64,000 nt of DNA from Cenococcum geophilum 1.58 (taxonomy: Eukaryota; Ascomycota; Dothideomycetes; Gloniales; Gloniaceae), in NCBI GenBank assembly GCA_001692895.1, contig KV748280.1, positions 62,001 through 126,000 on the forward strand. Reading direction: 5' to 3'. A model generated the notes under the pieces. That model searched no databases. It was not told the DNA's origin and was given only the letters and a program-made list of their open reading frames with translations. Below, piece by piece: positions 1 through 11,559 of this stretch (its first letter is position 1; each line of letters starts with the position of its first letter). The translations under genes were made by a program, and so were the position numbers.

Positions 1-89
1 ATCTTATCGCGGTAAGTCTTGGCATACCCCAAATAAATTTTCAGTCGCCTTCTTCTTCTTTATTATTGTATAAAATATAGCTTTAGAAG

Positions 90-2160
90 TGGAATCAGAA
101 GCTCTCGACTCTATTAATACCTCTAAATTAAAAAATATAAGAGGTCGCTCAGCTCTTTTAGTATAAGAGCATACCTATCTACTAGGCGGTAATGAGCCCA
201 TACGAAATAAAAAAGCCTATCTTTTATTCTATTGTAAATACTGCACAGAGTTATACGCTATATAGTTAACTTCTAACTTCTAAAACTACTTAGCGTTAAA
301 GCATAGCATTATAGTTAAGCCTAAAACTAGTTGTATGAAAGAAGCAATATAGGATTAATTAAAAGACTTTTACCTTAAAGCGTTATCTTAAAAGATAGAA
401 GAGCTAGATTTAGAAGTACTTCGAGCGGTCCTAAAGAAGGAAGTTATTAATAAGGCCCTTATTACATTAATTATCGTATAAAACTTACTATTTTAGATAG
501 TTAAGTGGCCAGAGTTCCATGTTCTTCTATAGTCGATTAATCCTAAAGTAGACGGCTATATAACTATAGCCTATTTAGCAGTTAGTAAAAAGATTTATAA
601 TTTATAGCTATTATAAAAGGATATTATACGAAAGAGGCTGTAGTCTGCACTAATAAGTATTTATCTCTCTGTTAATATCTGGACCTCTTTAAATAATTAC
701 CTTCTCCTTATAATTTGCGGCTATTTTATTAACAGCCAGGAAAAGCTTACAAGCGCTCTTTTTAGCCTTTGTATAGTAGCCTTTTATAGTAGGGACAAGT
801 AATAGAATACTCTCCTTTTAGTGCTTAAGGACTACGGGATTACGCGAAAGCTAGGTGCTGTTATATCCAATAACTATACTGTAAATAATAAGCTCTGTTA
901 TATAATAAGTAACTAGCTTCTTTAGCAGGAAGGAATTAAATAGAATCCCGTTTACTAACAGATCCGCTATTAGGGTTATATTCTTAACCTTACCGTATAG
1001 GCTTTCCTCTTTAAAAACTTAATTATTCTTAATAATATTGAGTTGTATAAAGAAGATAAGGTTAAAGGAAAAGAGGAGAAAGAGAAAAGTAATATATTTT
1101 AGAAACTTGGCGTACTTAGAAAGCTTTATAATATTACTATACACACCTATAGCTTAGCTGGTCGTATAAGGGAGTTTAAAAGTCTTATAGGGAGAAGAAT
1201 TCCGCTTAATAATTATACGAGATAGAATAGCTGGTATTTTATGCTCAGCGTAGCAATTTAGAAAGAGTCTGCCCTTAATACGTATACTAAGCGTAACCCT
1301 AATACACTTAAAAAAGACTATCTTAGTCTAAAGGACTGGGAGGCGCTTTATATAATAAAAAGTTTTCTTTAAATATTCTACCAGGTAACCCTAAAATGCT
1401 AGGAATACGAAGCAACGCTTAAGAATGTACTCTTTATAATAGATGTTATAATTAAGCACCTTAATAAATCCTAGGTTAGTTTATCTCCCCTTTTTATTTC
1501 TTAATTTAGCTAATATTATATAATAGAAGGAGTATATATCTGATAAGGAGTTCTCTAAACGCATTAAAAATGCTTAAAATACCTTTAATAGATATTACTA
1601 TAAAACAGATAACTCGCCCCTTTACGCCGCTGTACTTATTCTTTATCTAGCCCGTTATATAAGATATATTAAGCAGGTTTGGAAGAAGGAGTAGCGTAAG
1701 CCTGTACTTGACGGCGTTAAAGAGCTTTAGGAAAGATATCGGAATAGGAGTTCTACGCCTAGAAGTATGTTATTGTATAAAAAGCTAGCTTTAGGTTAAG
1801 ACCTTAACGAGTTTAATAAGATTGCTGGGGATTTTAATAGCATAATGTTTTAACTAAAAAGTTAAGACAAGTATAAGGACTTTATCTCTAAGACGCTATA
1901 TAAGATTTTAATAACTATACTTTAGTGGTGGTCTTAAGAACAGTAACAAAAGCGCTGGCCATGGCTCTCGCTTATGGCAATTAAAATTCTCTTAATTCTA
2001 GCAATAAGCGATGAGCTAGAAAGAGTCTTTTTAGGGGGACATTGTACGGTATTATGGGAGAGAATATAGATAGATCCTAAAACTCTTGAGAAAACAAAGT
2101 GTTTAAAGAATTGGCATTAGAGAAGAACTATAAGAGAAATAGGTGGATTTTCTCTAAGTA
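90..2160 (+). pseudogene. hAT-family transposase relic
   Basis: Read through about 40 RIP-type stops, this strand gives a continuous hAT (Ac-like) transposase, the DDE enzyme that cuts and pastes its own element. Family landmarks in order are a SVNIWTSLNN block near 668-697 (the conserved 'D.WTS' region, with D now N), a DYGITRKLGAV stretch near 830-865, and the C-terminal dimerisation region near 1951-2040 with RWPWLSLMAIKILL and SDELERVF. The length of about 690 codons fits a full protein. An N-terminal BED-type zinc finger is plausible upstream of 260 (YCKYC is visible) but not proven. Most TAG/TAA codons replace expected Gln or Trp. The ends of the element are not certain; a short ATATCC repeat array lies just downstream. 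Family call is secure, inactivity is certain. Confidence 0.85.
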
Positions 2161-2193
2161 TTTAGCTATTATGTAGTTAGGAGGGAAAGGTAC

Positions 2194-2269
2194 CGTAATA
2201 TCCGCAATATCCACAATATCCGCAATATCTGCAATATCCGCAATATCTGTAATATCTGTAATATCTTCC
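2194..2269. repeat. 9-bp tandem array (GCAATATCC)
   Basis: About eight head-to-tail copies of a 9-bp unit close to GCAATATCC, directly downstream of the hAT reading frame. ATATCC-type subterminal repeats are common near hAT ends, so this probably marks the 3' subterminal region of that element. The 195 bases that follow, up to the LTR relic, hold nothing I recognise. Confidence 0.75.
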
Positions 2270-2463
2270 AAATTCTACTAAGTCTACTAAATTCTACCGA
2301 ATTCTGCTAGAACCGAGTCCTATTCTACCTAGTTAGGGTAGAAAAGCTCTGCATAGGGCACTTTTATCCTTATTAATTGCGATATTTTATGCATTTTCTA
2401 TTAGATAAAGGATATTTTATACTCGCTTATTCGCATTATCTAAAACAACCCTAGTAGTAAATA

Positions 2464-2867
2464 TATAATAAAGCCTTATAGGAAATACTACAGTAGACTT
2501 ATTAATGGGCTAGGTATATAGGTAGATAAGAAGTTAACAACGTAATAATAACTAGTAGAGTAGTTGCCTAATAGATTAACTCTAATTATATTCTAAGATT
2601 TACTATAAAGAAGAGAAACCATTTATAGAGACCATATGTCCTTAAATATATAACTCCTCCCTATAGTAAAGGGTTTAGTACGTTAGTATATCGCGTTCCT
2701 ATATTCCTATATTCCTACGTTTCGAACTTATAATATAACTAGCCATATAACTTAGCTACCCCTTATCCTATAGCTCGATCGGTTCTAGCGCCTCCTATAC
2801 TATCTTAACCAACCCATTTATATCCATTCTTAGTAGTCGCACTACTGCCGATATAAGGTCCGTAACA
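2464..2867 (-). repeat. diverged solo LTR, G1-like
   Basis: Matches the reverse-strand G1 LTR seen at 52494 and 60082. It starts with a RIP-altered TGTAACGGAGCC, then AGGCTAGGTATATAGG, then the AACAACGTAATAATAACT and AGATTAACTCTAATTATATTCTAAG blocks, and ends in CGTAACA. No internal element sequence adjoins it, so it is a solo LTR left by recombination or a truncated copy. It is about 404 bp against about 420-426 for intact LTRs. I see no matching 5-bp duplication, and the middle is strongly diverged, so it is older than the others or from a related subfamily. Confidence 0.65.
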
Positions 2868-3180
2868 CCATTAGGTATAGGCGTCGGTTTTCTTTTTAGA
2901 GGTATTATAGAAAAATTAAACCAGCTATCCTCCTAAGGGGATTAGTAAGAATTTAAATATAAGGTAAGAATTTAGATAGGGAGTCTAATAATAGAATAAT
3001 AGGGTATATTGTATAGACAGAGACAAATCCTTAAGGGAAAAGGAGGAGTCTATGTGTGAAGTAGGAAGGGTTTTCCTTAGGTATGTGTAGAGCACACACC
3101 TTATAGGCGAGTCACCCCTAGGTTACCCTAGGGTTGCCTATACCTTACGGCTGTATAACTATTTACTTAGATTTTACCTA
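2868..3180. other. no recognisable gene
   Basis: RIP-degraded sequence without a reading frame or repeat I can name. It has an inverted pair GTGTAGAG/CACACACC near 3087-3105 that could form only a weak hairpin. Confidence 0.5.
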
Positions 3181-3620
3181 ATAATAATCCTTACCGGTAA
3201 TATACTATATTTTTTATAGCCTAATATACTACTTATAGCTATATATATTAAAAATAGACGCCCTATAAGAGTTCTTAATAGTATATTACCTTATAAAAAG
3301 CTTAAGGGTAAACCTCCCTTAATATACTACCTATGGGCTCTAGGATTTACCGTCTACTCCCTTATAGCTAAAAAAGATCGCGTAAAATTAGCTAGGTTTA
3401 CTTTATAAGTAAAAAAGGGTGTTCTAATTAGCTATAACGATAAGATAATCTATTATATTTAGCTACTAGATAAATAGAAGATTGAGTGGCTTAAAGATAT
3501 TAAAATTTATAAAGGTAAGATTAGTTTAAAGACTACTACTATATTTATAGAAGAGCCTATTAACTCGCCTAATAAGTAAGGGATAAAAGATACTACTACT
3601 CCTTAGCCGAAGCCTCTATT
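3181..3620 (+). pseudogene. Copia-type pol fragment (integrase C-terminal part)
   Basis: The frame through 3230-3560 reads IYIKNRRPI, RVLNSILPYKKLKGK, YLWALGFTVYSLI and GVLISYNDKIIYYI. These match in order the end of the Copia integrase, where the family has 'yl.NR.P', 'tPye...gkkP', 'lr.FGc.ayv' and 'G.fvGY......yri'. The catalytic core upstream and the reverse transcriptase downstream are not visible, so this is a fragment of roughly 145 codons. Stops are mostly TAG and TAA at Gln/Trp positions. Upstream boundary is uncertain. Confidence 0.7.
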
Positions 3621-3700
3621 AAGAAGAAGATAATAAAGAATTAATTAAAAGGAAGGTCGCGATAGCTTGCCCTAAAGGCTTAAATCTCTGCCTAAAAACC

Positions 3701-3726
3701 TCACTACTACTACTACTACTACTACT
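3701..3726. repeat. (ACT)n microsatellite
   Basis: Eight to nine uninterrupted ACT triplets just after the Copia fragment. Confidence 0.9.
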
Positions 3727-3825
3727 TAACTAGGCCGCTAGACTTTAAAAATTAACCTACTAAGTAACCTTACTGCCTTTCTTATAAGCCGTAGAGGCAC
3801 CTTAAATTTCTAATGATTAAGATTT

Positions 3826-3946
3826 TAGACTGTAGTAGATTAACTACTTACTAAAATATAGGGTGTCTTTGTTATTGTAGTGGCTATTACAGTAATAGAG
3901 ATACCCTATATTTTGGATCACGATCGCTAAAGATTTAAAATCTCGT
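3826..3946. repeat. short foldback (inverted repeat about 55 bp per arm)
   Basis: The core arms AAAATATAGGGT at 3853 and ACCCTATATTTT ending at 3914 pair almost perfectly around a short loop near 3881. Weaker pairing continues outward through AAGATTTTAGACT on the left and the AGATTTAAAATCTCG region on the right. Nothing coding is inside. It resembles a small MITE or a foldback remnant. No target duplication was established. Confidence 0.6.
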
Positions 3947-4242
3947 TAGGGAACGTAATCCGACTACCCCCTATTAATACCATTAATATTAGTAGCAGAG
4001 CCTAATCAAATCGTAGAGAACTCTTTTATATGCATATTAAGTATAGTATAAGGTAGCGGCTTTAATAAAGTAAAGCAGTAGATTATAAATAAGCACTATT
4101 GGTTAGGAACGGTCGTATTTACTAGAATCGCCAAACGCAGTTAAATAGTTACGTCTTTGGTTAACTCTGAGCTAGTATATAATTGCCTAATAAGGTAAAG
4201 CGCTAAAGAACAAAGTATACGTAAGGCTTAAGAACTACCTAG

Positions 4243-4385
4243 GTGTAAATTAGTATCTACCTATTCTACCTACTTTTAAATTAGTATCTACCTACTTTTA
4301 AACCAGTATCTACTTACTTTTAAATTAGTATCTACCTACTCTATTTACTTTTAATTCTAAATCCACCTACTCCACCTATCGTCTT
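4243..4385. repeat. 25-bp imperfect tandem repeats
   Basis: Five or so copies of a unit close to TTTTAAATTAGTATCTACCTAC in tandem. A related motif on the opposite strand (GTTTATTTAAACTTAGT) recurs twice near 4526 and 4580. The stretch 4386-4700 shows no gene; its 65-codon open frame at 4419-4616 is low-complexity sequence from these repeats. Confidence 0.7.
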
Positions 4386-4714
4386 AAACGTCTTTAGCGC
4401 TTTAGTAGAACTATAGGTGTGCTACCCCCTAGCCTTTTTAGGCTTATTAGACGATACGGCGGGCTTAGTAATATAGGTAAAGTAGTAGGGTCGTTCCTTA
4501 CTAGCAACTTAGTAGGTGGAGTTAGCGTTTATTTAAACTTAGTAAGTAGTGAGGATCGTTTAGATATAGGAGGAGTAGGCGTTTATTTAAACTTAGTTAG
4601 CGGTAAGAACGGTTAATTGGTAGGTCTTATTAGTAATAGTATAAATAGTGCAGCGAAATAAGCATTTACCCACTAGTAAGTCTCCCTCTACTCCTCGTCT
4701 ATATAGTTATAATT

Positions 4715-5460
4715 TAGTATAGTAGGTTATTGTAGCGTAGACTATAGCAACTTAATCACTTTAATATGGCTATTATTCGAGGCCGAGTTTAATAGTGTCT
4801 ATCTATTATTGCTTATAATTGTAATATTGGCCCCTTTCTTAAGAAGCAACTTAACTACTTTAATATAGCTATTATTTAAAGCCGAGTTTGATAGTGTCTA
4901 TTTACTACTATTTACGGTTATAATATTAGCGCCGTTCTTAAGAAGTAACTTAACCACTTTAATATAGCTATTATTTAAGGCCGAGTTTAATGGTGTCTAT
5001 TTACTACTGTTTACGGTTATAATATTGGCGCCGTTTTTAAGAAGCAACTTAACTACTTTAATATGGCGATTATTTAAGGCCGAGTTTAATAGTGTCCATC
5101 TATTATTGCTTGTAGTTATAATGTCGGCGCCGTTTTTGAGAAGTAACTTGACCCCTTTAATATAGCTATTGTTTAAGGCCGAGTTTAATAGTGTTAATCC
5201 ACTCTTATTATTCTTAGACTTAATACTAGCACCATTTTCGAGCAGGAGCTTTACAGTAGTTATATACCTATTTTTGGCCGCCCATAATAGCGGTTCTAAG
5301 GTTATATCAATAGTAACCCCTAGTGCGCTAGGCATTGTAGCTAGCCTAATAATAAACATCGGCTGCCTGGTAATTGATTCTTATCTTACAGTTACGTAGA
5401 TGTTTAGTATACTATTATAAGCAATTTATCTTATAAATTCTTTTAATCTTATATAAATGA
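4715..5460 (-). pseudogene. ankyrin-repeat protein, pseudogene
   Basis: Minus-strand reading gives at least six ankyrin repeats in a row, each exactly 99 bp (33 residues), the canonical ankyrin length. The recurring core is IKVVKLLLKNGA followed by a variable loop and LNSALNNSY. An unbroken frame of 120 codons (4997-5359) keeps three and a half repeats; further repeats downstream to 4715 are each separated by one RIP stop in the loop (TGG or CAG to TAG). Upstream, LEDLLRKLIYIRLKEFIR may belong to the N-terminal part. Ankyrin arrays mediate protein-protein contact and in fungi are common in NLR-like and F-box proteins; nothing here shows which. The near identity of units suggests repeat expansion or homogenisation before decay. 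Confidence 0.85.
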
Positions 5461-5619
5461 GTTTCCGTAACAAATCCTCTAAAGTAGTATCTTTTAGAGA
5501 TGTTATAATATAGCATTAAGCTTATACCTCCGATTTCTATACCTTAAATTTAAGTATTACTATAATATTAAGAGATTCTTTACCTTTTATATAGAGTCGA
5601 GCCAAAGATCGTTCTGTGG

Positions 5620-7060
5620 CATTTCCTTCCAAATTATTTCCCGTTAAAATTATAGTACGGTCCTACTAATAAGCCTAGGGATAAACGTTAATTAGCTTTA
5701 GGTTAGTGTTAATAGATTCCTTAATATAGAACTAGTATCGCCGACTTATTATTATATTTGTAATACTTTAGCTCTGCTTCTAGATATAAATAAGCTTACT
5801 TAAAACCTCTAATATACTTTTAGGAAGTAAGACTTGGGATTTCTCTAAATAAATAAGGAGCAGCTCAGGTTTAACCCTACTATTCTAACATTAGATGGCA
5901 AGCGATATATTAAGGTTGTATATAATAATTAGACCGAGCGTCTTATCCTTAACGAACTTATAAAGCGGGTACGCTATATTACCGGCCAAGTAACTACTTA
6001 CTAGAAAGTATACTGCGAAGGGAACACCTTTAAAACACTACTCGTTATTAAAGACTCGTAGCAGTATCCAGAGCGCGAGGAAGAAGGCAAACTACTGCAT
6101 AAGGTAGTGGAGAAAGGAGTGGTTAACGTGGCCAAGTACTATTACTATAGGACTATTTATATAGGTGGACAAGATAATAACATCTTTAATATCTATAAGG
6201 GGCTGGATATTACTAAAGCGACAAACTATAAGCTAGAAGGATTAATAATGCCTCTAAGACTAGCTAAAGTGCAAGGAAGTATAAGAAAAGGCCAAAGTTC
6301 TAATAAAAAGTGGTCTTCTAGCTATAGCGCCCCATTACCGCCCAGTAAGCGCCCGTGTTCGACTTCTCCGACTAAGCGCCCTATTATGCGGAATCGTGTT
6401 TACTAACGCGTTATTACTAGTGATTATGGGAAGCCTCTTTACAAGGCAAGCTCTTGGGCTGCAATGCTTACTATACTAAAGGGTAGCATTAAAGGATATA
6501 AGTCTTTATATATATAGGCCGGCATTATCTAATATAACATTTTAATAGGAAACCTTATAATAAACAAGGAAGACGATAATCCTTTTTAGCTGGCATTTTT
6601 AATCGACTTCGATCTTGCGATTAAAGAGTAGTAGAAAGGACCTTTAGGAGCGCGGGGCAAGACCGGCATAAGAGCGTTTATGGCAATTAGAGTGCTTCTT
6701 AGCGAGAAATACTCCTTTAGGCATAATCTAGAGTCGTTCTTCTAGCTGCTTTTCTGGATATACGTATACTATAACGGGCTAGGTAAAGATATCAGTCCAA
6801 CTAAGTTTAAGCATTAAAACTATAAGAATACTATAGAGTTGGCTAAGTTAAAATCGGGGCTAGTAAATAGGGAAGAGCATTTTCTTAACCGTATAGCTAA
6901 GGCATTTACACCTTACTACTAGCCGCTAGTTCTGTAGGTTAATAAGGTACGGAAGGTAGTTTTCCCAATAGATAGAAAGTAGGAGAAGGAAGATAGAGCG
7001 CTTTATTTCTAGATAAAAGAGATTCTCTAGCAAGTATAGAAGGATCTAGAGGTGTTAGCA
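5620..7060 (+). pseudogene. FunK1-type fungal protein kinase, pseudogene
   Basis: The reading frame matches the fungus-specific FunK1 kinase family. In order: ERLILNELIKRVRYITG near 5930-5980, VVEKGVVNVAKYYYY near 6103-6147, LDITKATNYKLEG near 6204-6240, a proline/serine linker APLPPSKRPCSTSPTKRP near 6330-6383, RVITSDYGKPLYKASSWAAM near 6408-6467, the catalytic-loop equivalent near 6521-6564 (family GI.HRDIS.GNL, here GII*YNILIGNL), LIDFDLAI near 6597-6622 (the DFG-equivalent), and GKTGIRAFMAI near 6656-6690. The catalytic Asp of HRD is now Asn and the preceding residues are a stop and Tyr, all explained by RIP. A stretch of 99 codons (6107-6406) is still open. FunK1 kinases are often multicopy in fungi, which would expose them to RIP. 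The 270 bases after the end show nothing clear. Confidence 0.85.
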
Positions 7061-7332
7061 GAGTAGATAGAATAACATTTTATTATCCTATATTCTTCTA
7101 CTATACGAGTTAAAGTTTTGCAGAGCCTTAGTCGAAACGCATATAAAATAGCGGAGGGCGAGTCGTGTAATAAACCCAAGAAAGCGGATAACCTAATCTT
7201 CCGCCAGATCATTAGGTCCCTACACCCTACTATTTTATATAGGCTTTATGTTTCCATAAAATATATAATCCACTCCCTAGCCTATTAGAAGCTTCCTTAT
7301 ACCGCCTAAGTGGAGGCCGTAGGAGAATTAAG

Positions 7333-7595
7333 CTCTATATAACGGCTCTATATACGACGGTTCTGCGTATAATGGCTCTACCACAAAGCTCTATATAAAA
7401 GCTTTATATAGAGCTTTATATAAAGCTTTATACAGAGCTTTATACAAAGCCTCTATATATAGAGCTTTATATAGAGCTTTATATAGAGCTTTACGCAGAG
7501 CTTCGTATAGAGCTTTATATAGAGCTTTGTGTAAAGCCTCTATATATAGAGCTTTATAGAAAGCTTTTATACGTAGAGCCTCTATACAGCCTACC
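7333..7595. repeat. GAGCTTTATATA tandem array
   Basis: About 16 imperfect head-to-tail copies of a 14- to 16-bp unit near TAGAGCTTTATATA, with variants AAAGCTTTATAC and AAGCCTCTATAT. Since AGCTTTATATAAAGCT is itself palindromic, several adjacent copies form inverted pairs. The flanking 7596-7860 has no recognisable gene. Confidence 0.85.
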
Positions 7596-7859
7596 TAAAC
7601 AATAACTACCTAAGGTTCTTTAGGATAGCTATTATAGATTTATATAGGTTTTATATATACTAGTTAGCATTTAGTAAAGTTATATATATCTCTAGAGTTG
7701 CTAATAACGGTTTTTTTAATAAAAATAAGTATAAGACCTAAAATTACCTAAGTAATAAAAATGATATATTCTAAAAGCCTAGGCTCTATTATATAATTAA
7801 TAAACTTTAGGAAGTAATATAAAATATTAGTGTTAAGTTATTTAAATATCCGCAACCTT

Positions 7860-10800
7860 TATAACGCGGATATCGTCATAGCGCCTAAGAAACATTGGAA
7901 AACTGCCTTAGACGTAATTCCGGTGGTTTCGTATAAATATAGTTAGTTAGCTTACGGACTAATTGAAAATCCACACTAATGGAATCACGTTTAAGCTTAC
8001 TAAGGTAACCTATACTAAGTCGAAGTGCGGGCGTCGGTAGAAGGTAGCCCCGTAGCCGATTATATAGCAAAACCACTTAGACTTACCTTAGGCAGTAGTC
8101 TTAGTAGTAAGCTTTACCTAGAATAGTTAAACGCTATGCTTAGACGGCTATATAAGGATAGTATGCTATTATAGCCTATATTGCTACTTAACTCAGGGCT
8201 AAGCGCTAGAGAAGAGGCGATAATATTAAGAAGGTTTAGGGGAGATTAAGTAGACCTTAAAAATTAAGTACTTAATCTTAGGCGTTAAATAAAAGACTTT
8301 TTTAGGTCAGTTGGATGCTCCCTTAGTCATTACTTATTATAAGGAGTAAGGTGCATATTTTATTATCCTGGCCCTATACGCGGCGTAGCGCAGTATAGGC
8401 ACTTAGCTTAGTGTTACTTTAGGCGTGCAAAGCCTTATACTTTACCACATCTCTAATCTTTTATTCTTTTACTACTATCTATACTATTTATAGTTCCTCT
8501 ATAGTAATTATACTAGAAAATAAAGGTAGGAATAAGTAATTAAGATTAGTTTTTTTAGGATTAAAAGCCTTTTAAAAGCCCTAAATCTAAATATAATGCC
8601 TATTAAATTTATCTTTATGTAAAGTTCATAAATAGACATAATAAGAGCTATATTAAGCTTTTTAGTTGTAATAATCTATGTATATAATTAATATACATCC
8701 CTATATACTGCAAAAATCTACACCAATATTTACCTATCTAGTTTTAGGTATTCTATTAAACCTAGTAAGTTAAATAGCTCCTCCTTTACAAGGGATCCAT
8801 CCGTATCCTTAAGTATATATATTCTCTCTAGAATTGGTCCTAAGAGGAGATTAAGAAAGTAAGTTATCTATTAACTGCATTTATAGAGAAAACCACTACG
8901 TTCTTTATCTAAAATATTAATAAGCAATTTAAAATCATCTACTAGAAGTCTTTTAATACTATAGGAAGTTAGCCTAGTATAGATTCTGCTAGTAGGAAGG
9001 AAGCTTACTTACGGTTATAGATACTAAAATCACTATTAGTTAGGACTAAAGCAAGGATACTAGTACTAAATTAAGCTGCTAGTATATGCCAGTTACGTCC
9101 CTAACTAAGTCTATTTTTTAGGGTAGTTAGTTATTTATTATACTTAACTATATACCTTATAAGTTTAGAATACGCCTAGGATATTATATCGTCTAAAGCG
9201 CGGAAAGTAGGCTAGCCGCAATAACCTAGTTCCGATATTCGCTCTTTATTCCGCTAACGTCTAGTTTACTAAACCGGTTAAAGCTAGTAATTCTATTCTA
9301 GCTATATACGAGCTTCCACTAATCTAATTAGGTAGAATCGCTTTATAACAAACGCTGTAGCAAGTAAGATATCTAATTAATTTAGAGACTCTATATTTGC
9401 GGATACTATATTACTAAAAGAAAGAATAACTATACTTATATTCTCCCGAATAGTAAGATAGGAATTTTATAGCTATATAAAAGCGTCCTAGCTAGCAACC
9501 GTAAAGAATAAGTAAGTAAGGAGCTAGAGCCTATTAGAATTATCTAACGAGCTACAGTTAGTAAAGGTTTAATATATCTCTATTAATAGAAATTTGCAGT
9601 TATAGATAGGTAGAATCTCCTTTAGAGTTTATTTTTATAGCCTCTTGACCTTATAGGAGTATTAATTATTAACTTTTCGTTTGCTCTAAAGCCGCTTTAA
9701 TATTGTCCTTCTAGACCTAGTAATCGCTATATTTAGTGTTTTGGTAGGCTTAGCTTACTATAGTTACTTTTTATTTATAGGCGATTGTACTCCTTCTCTC
9801 TAATATGTTTTACTTTACGGTTTAGAATTACATCTAATAAAAGAGACGTCTTTTATACGTTCTTCTATTACGTTATACCGTCTATAAATATTATTTAACT
9901 TTACCTTATCCTACCCCTCTTTATACGCTTATATTTAGTCATCCCGCCTTATATATTAGAGATTATAGTTAATTGGTTATTAAGGCTCTTTACGGTATTA
10001 CTTATCTACCTAAGATAGTAACTATTCTTTTCCTCCTTTCTTGTTATCTGTATAATTATAGGGTTAACTACTAAGACTTTACTACAATGTCTCCGCACTT
10101 TAGATTAGTGAGTTTATAGCTATAAAGGGGAACTGGTTTTTTATATAGGATAAGGGGTGTTAAAGGAAAGGCGCGGGAGACTTTTAGGGGGTCGTGTTAA
10201 CGCCTTAAGATAGCGTTAAATTACCGTTATAAAAGGAAAACTAATTAGCGGTGCTTGCCTTAGTTTGTTTAGCTAGCTTACCTATAGGTAAAGGGGATAA
10301 GCTAGAAGCTAAAAGGAGCTTACTAGGATCAATAAAATTACTATTATAATTCTATAAATCTTCTTTAAATAAGTCTCTAATAGCAATATAGTATATAGCT
10401 ATAAAATTAATAGCTATAGAAAGTATAAGCGCCTAATTATAGATTAGCTAGGAATACTTTAGATTTATATCTAAGAGCCAGTTAAGCTTAAAGCAGATAT
10501 TATATTAAAGGATTATAAGTTCCTATAATAGCTATATTAGTTATAAAAATTAAACGCAAAGGGGAAATAAAGAAGGTATATATTTTCTATCTTAGTACTA
10601 ATAGTATTAATTAGTATACCTTAAGTTGGTTTATTATAAGTAAGGAGATTATAGTTTAAAGGCGGACACTGCGCTTACGCGCGTAAGTAGAAGGTGGTAG
10701 GACAAAGTTACCTATAGAGACTAAGTATGGGTCTTAGCTTATTAACCGCCCAAATATTTTAAGTAATAAAAGGCAGATCCAGCCTTATAGGGCAATAGCT

Positions 10801-10880
10801 CTATTAATAACTATTATTAATAACAATCGCTCTAAGTTATATATTTAAAATCCTAAATAAACCTACCTCCTATAATTATG
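7860..10880 (-). pseudogene. long unidentified minus-strand coding relic
   Basis: I do not recognise the product. Reading the minus strand and treating TAG/TAA as former Gln/Trp codons gives long hydrophilic, protein-like runs, for example LNNIYRRYNVIEERIKDV near 9845-9900, ELGYCGQPTF.ALDDII near 9165-9230, VEARIQLE.NY near 9270-9320 and ISVDFQLVRKLTNYIYTK near 7925-7980 within a 63-codon open frame. The other strand of the same stretch reads as Leu/Tyr/Ile-rich shadow. Up to 1,000 codons may be involved, possibly more than one gene, with frameshifts. The part 8100-8480 is ambiguous, because the plus strand there also reads plausibly (LLQPILLLNSGLSAREEA). No catalytic motif was seen. Confidence 0.35.
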
Positions 10881-10896
10881 GCGGCTAACTCTACAA

Positions 10897-10980
10897 AGGT
10901 GCGTTTTAAAAGTCTTTGCCGCCAAGAAATTAACTGCCTTAACTCACCGCCTTCTAAATCTAGATATTCTCCCATTCGTC
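10897..10980. repeat. 84-bp dispersed repeat, copy 1
   Basis: Begins AGGTGCGTTTTAAAAGTC and continues through AAGAAATTAACTGCCTTAACTC and CCGCCTTCTAAAT. The same sequence recurs at 30771 in the same orientation with about 10 differences, mostly C to T or G to A. It may be the shared end of a transposon, since AGGTGCGTTTTAAAAGTC could be a terminal repeat; the partner end was not found. Confidence 0.7.
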
Positions 10981-11425
10981 CTCTCCTGCTTTAGGTGCTT
11001 TTAAGTATCTTAGTGCCTCTATAGCACCCTCCCTATACTTATTACCTCCTTTAAGCTTAATAACCTTTTAGATATACTTAAGAATCTGCTTAATCTAAGC
11101 CTAAATCCTTTACTACTTAAGATCTCTCTATACCGCCTGCCGTCTACATAGGTATTATAGGCAAGAGGAGGAGATTTTAGATTAAAGCCTTAAGCGACTA
11201 TACGGCGATATATGTCTCGTATAGTTTGTTTAGAAATTTATATTATCTTTGCAATTTCGGCAGCTAAGATTCTATAAGCTCTAAGAGCCATAATTTAAGC
11301 CCTTATAGCTAAATTATAGCCGCCTCTAGACAGCTTTAAAACCGATATATCTTATAATTACGCTCTTATATCAGTTATGGTGTTAAATTTTTTAACTTAG
11401 TTATATTGTCGGCCTAAAATCTTAG
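10981..11425 (-). pseudogene. Tc1/mariner-type transposase N-terminal HTH fragment
   Basis: On the minus strand between about 11400 and 11130 the frame reads LSRGGYNLAIRA, MALRAYRILAAEIAKII, SKQTIRDIYRR and PPLAYNTYVDGRR. This has the shape of the N-terminal helix-turn-helix DNA-binding region of Tc1-like transposases, followed by the 'GR' linker. After a frameshift, KLKGGNKYREGAIEAL and GEDEWENI follow near 11050-10965, running into the dispersed repeat. No DDE catalytic domain is visible, so it is a fragment. Alternative: an unrelated HTH protein with the same layout. Confidence 0.5.
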
Positions 11426-11559
11426 GCTAGAAAAGAAGTATAAGGACTCTCTTTATTAATTATAGCTCTAGGGCCTCTATATATATATAAGGAAGGTATA
11501 AGAACCTAGGGGGGTAGTAACTAAAATAGGTAAAATAGAAGGAGTAGGTAACTAAGATA

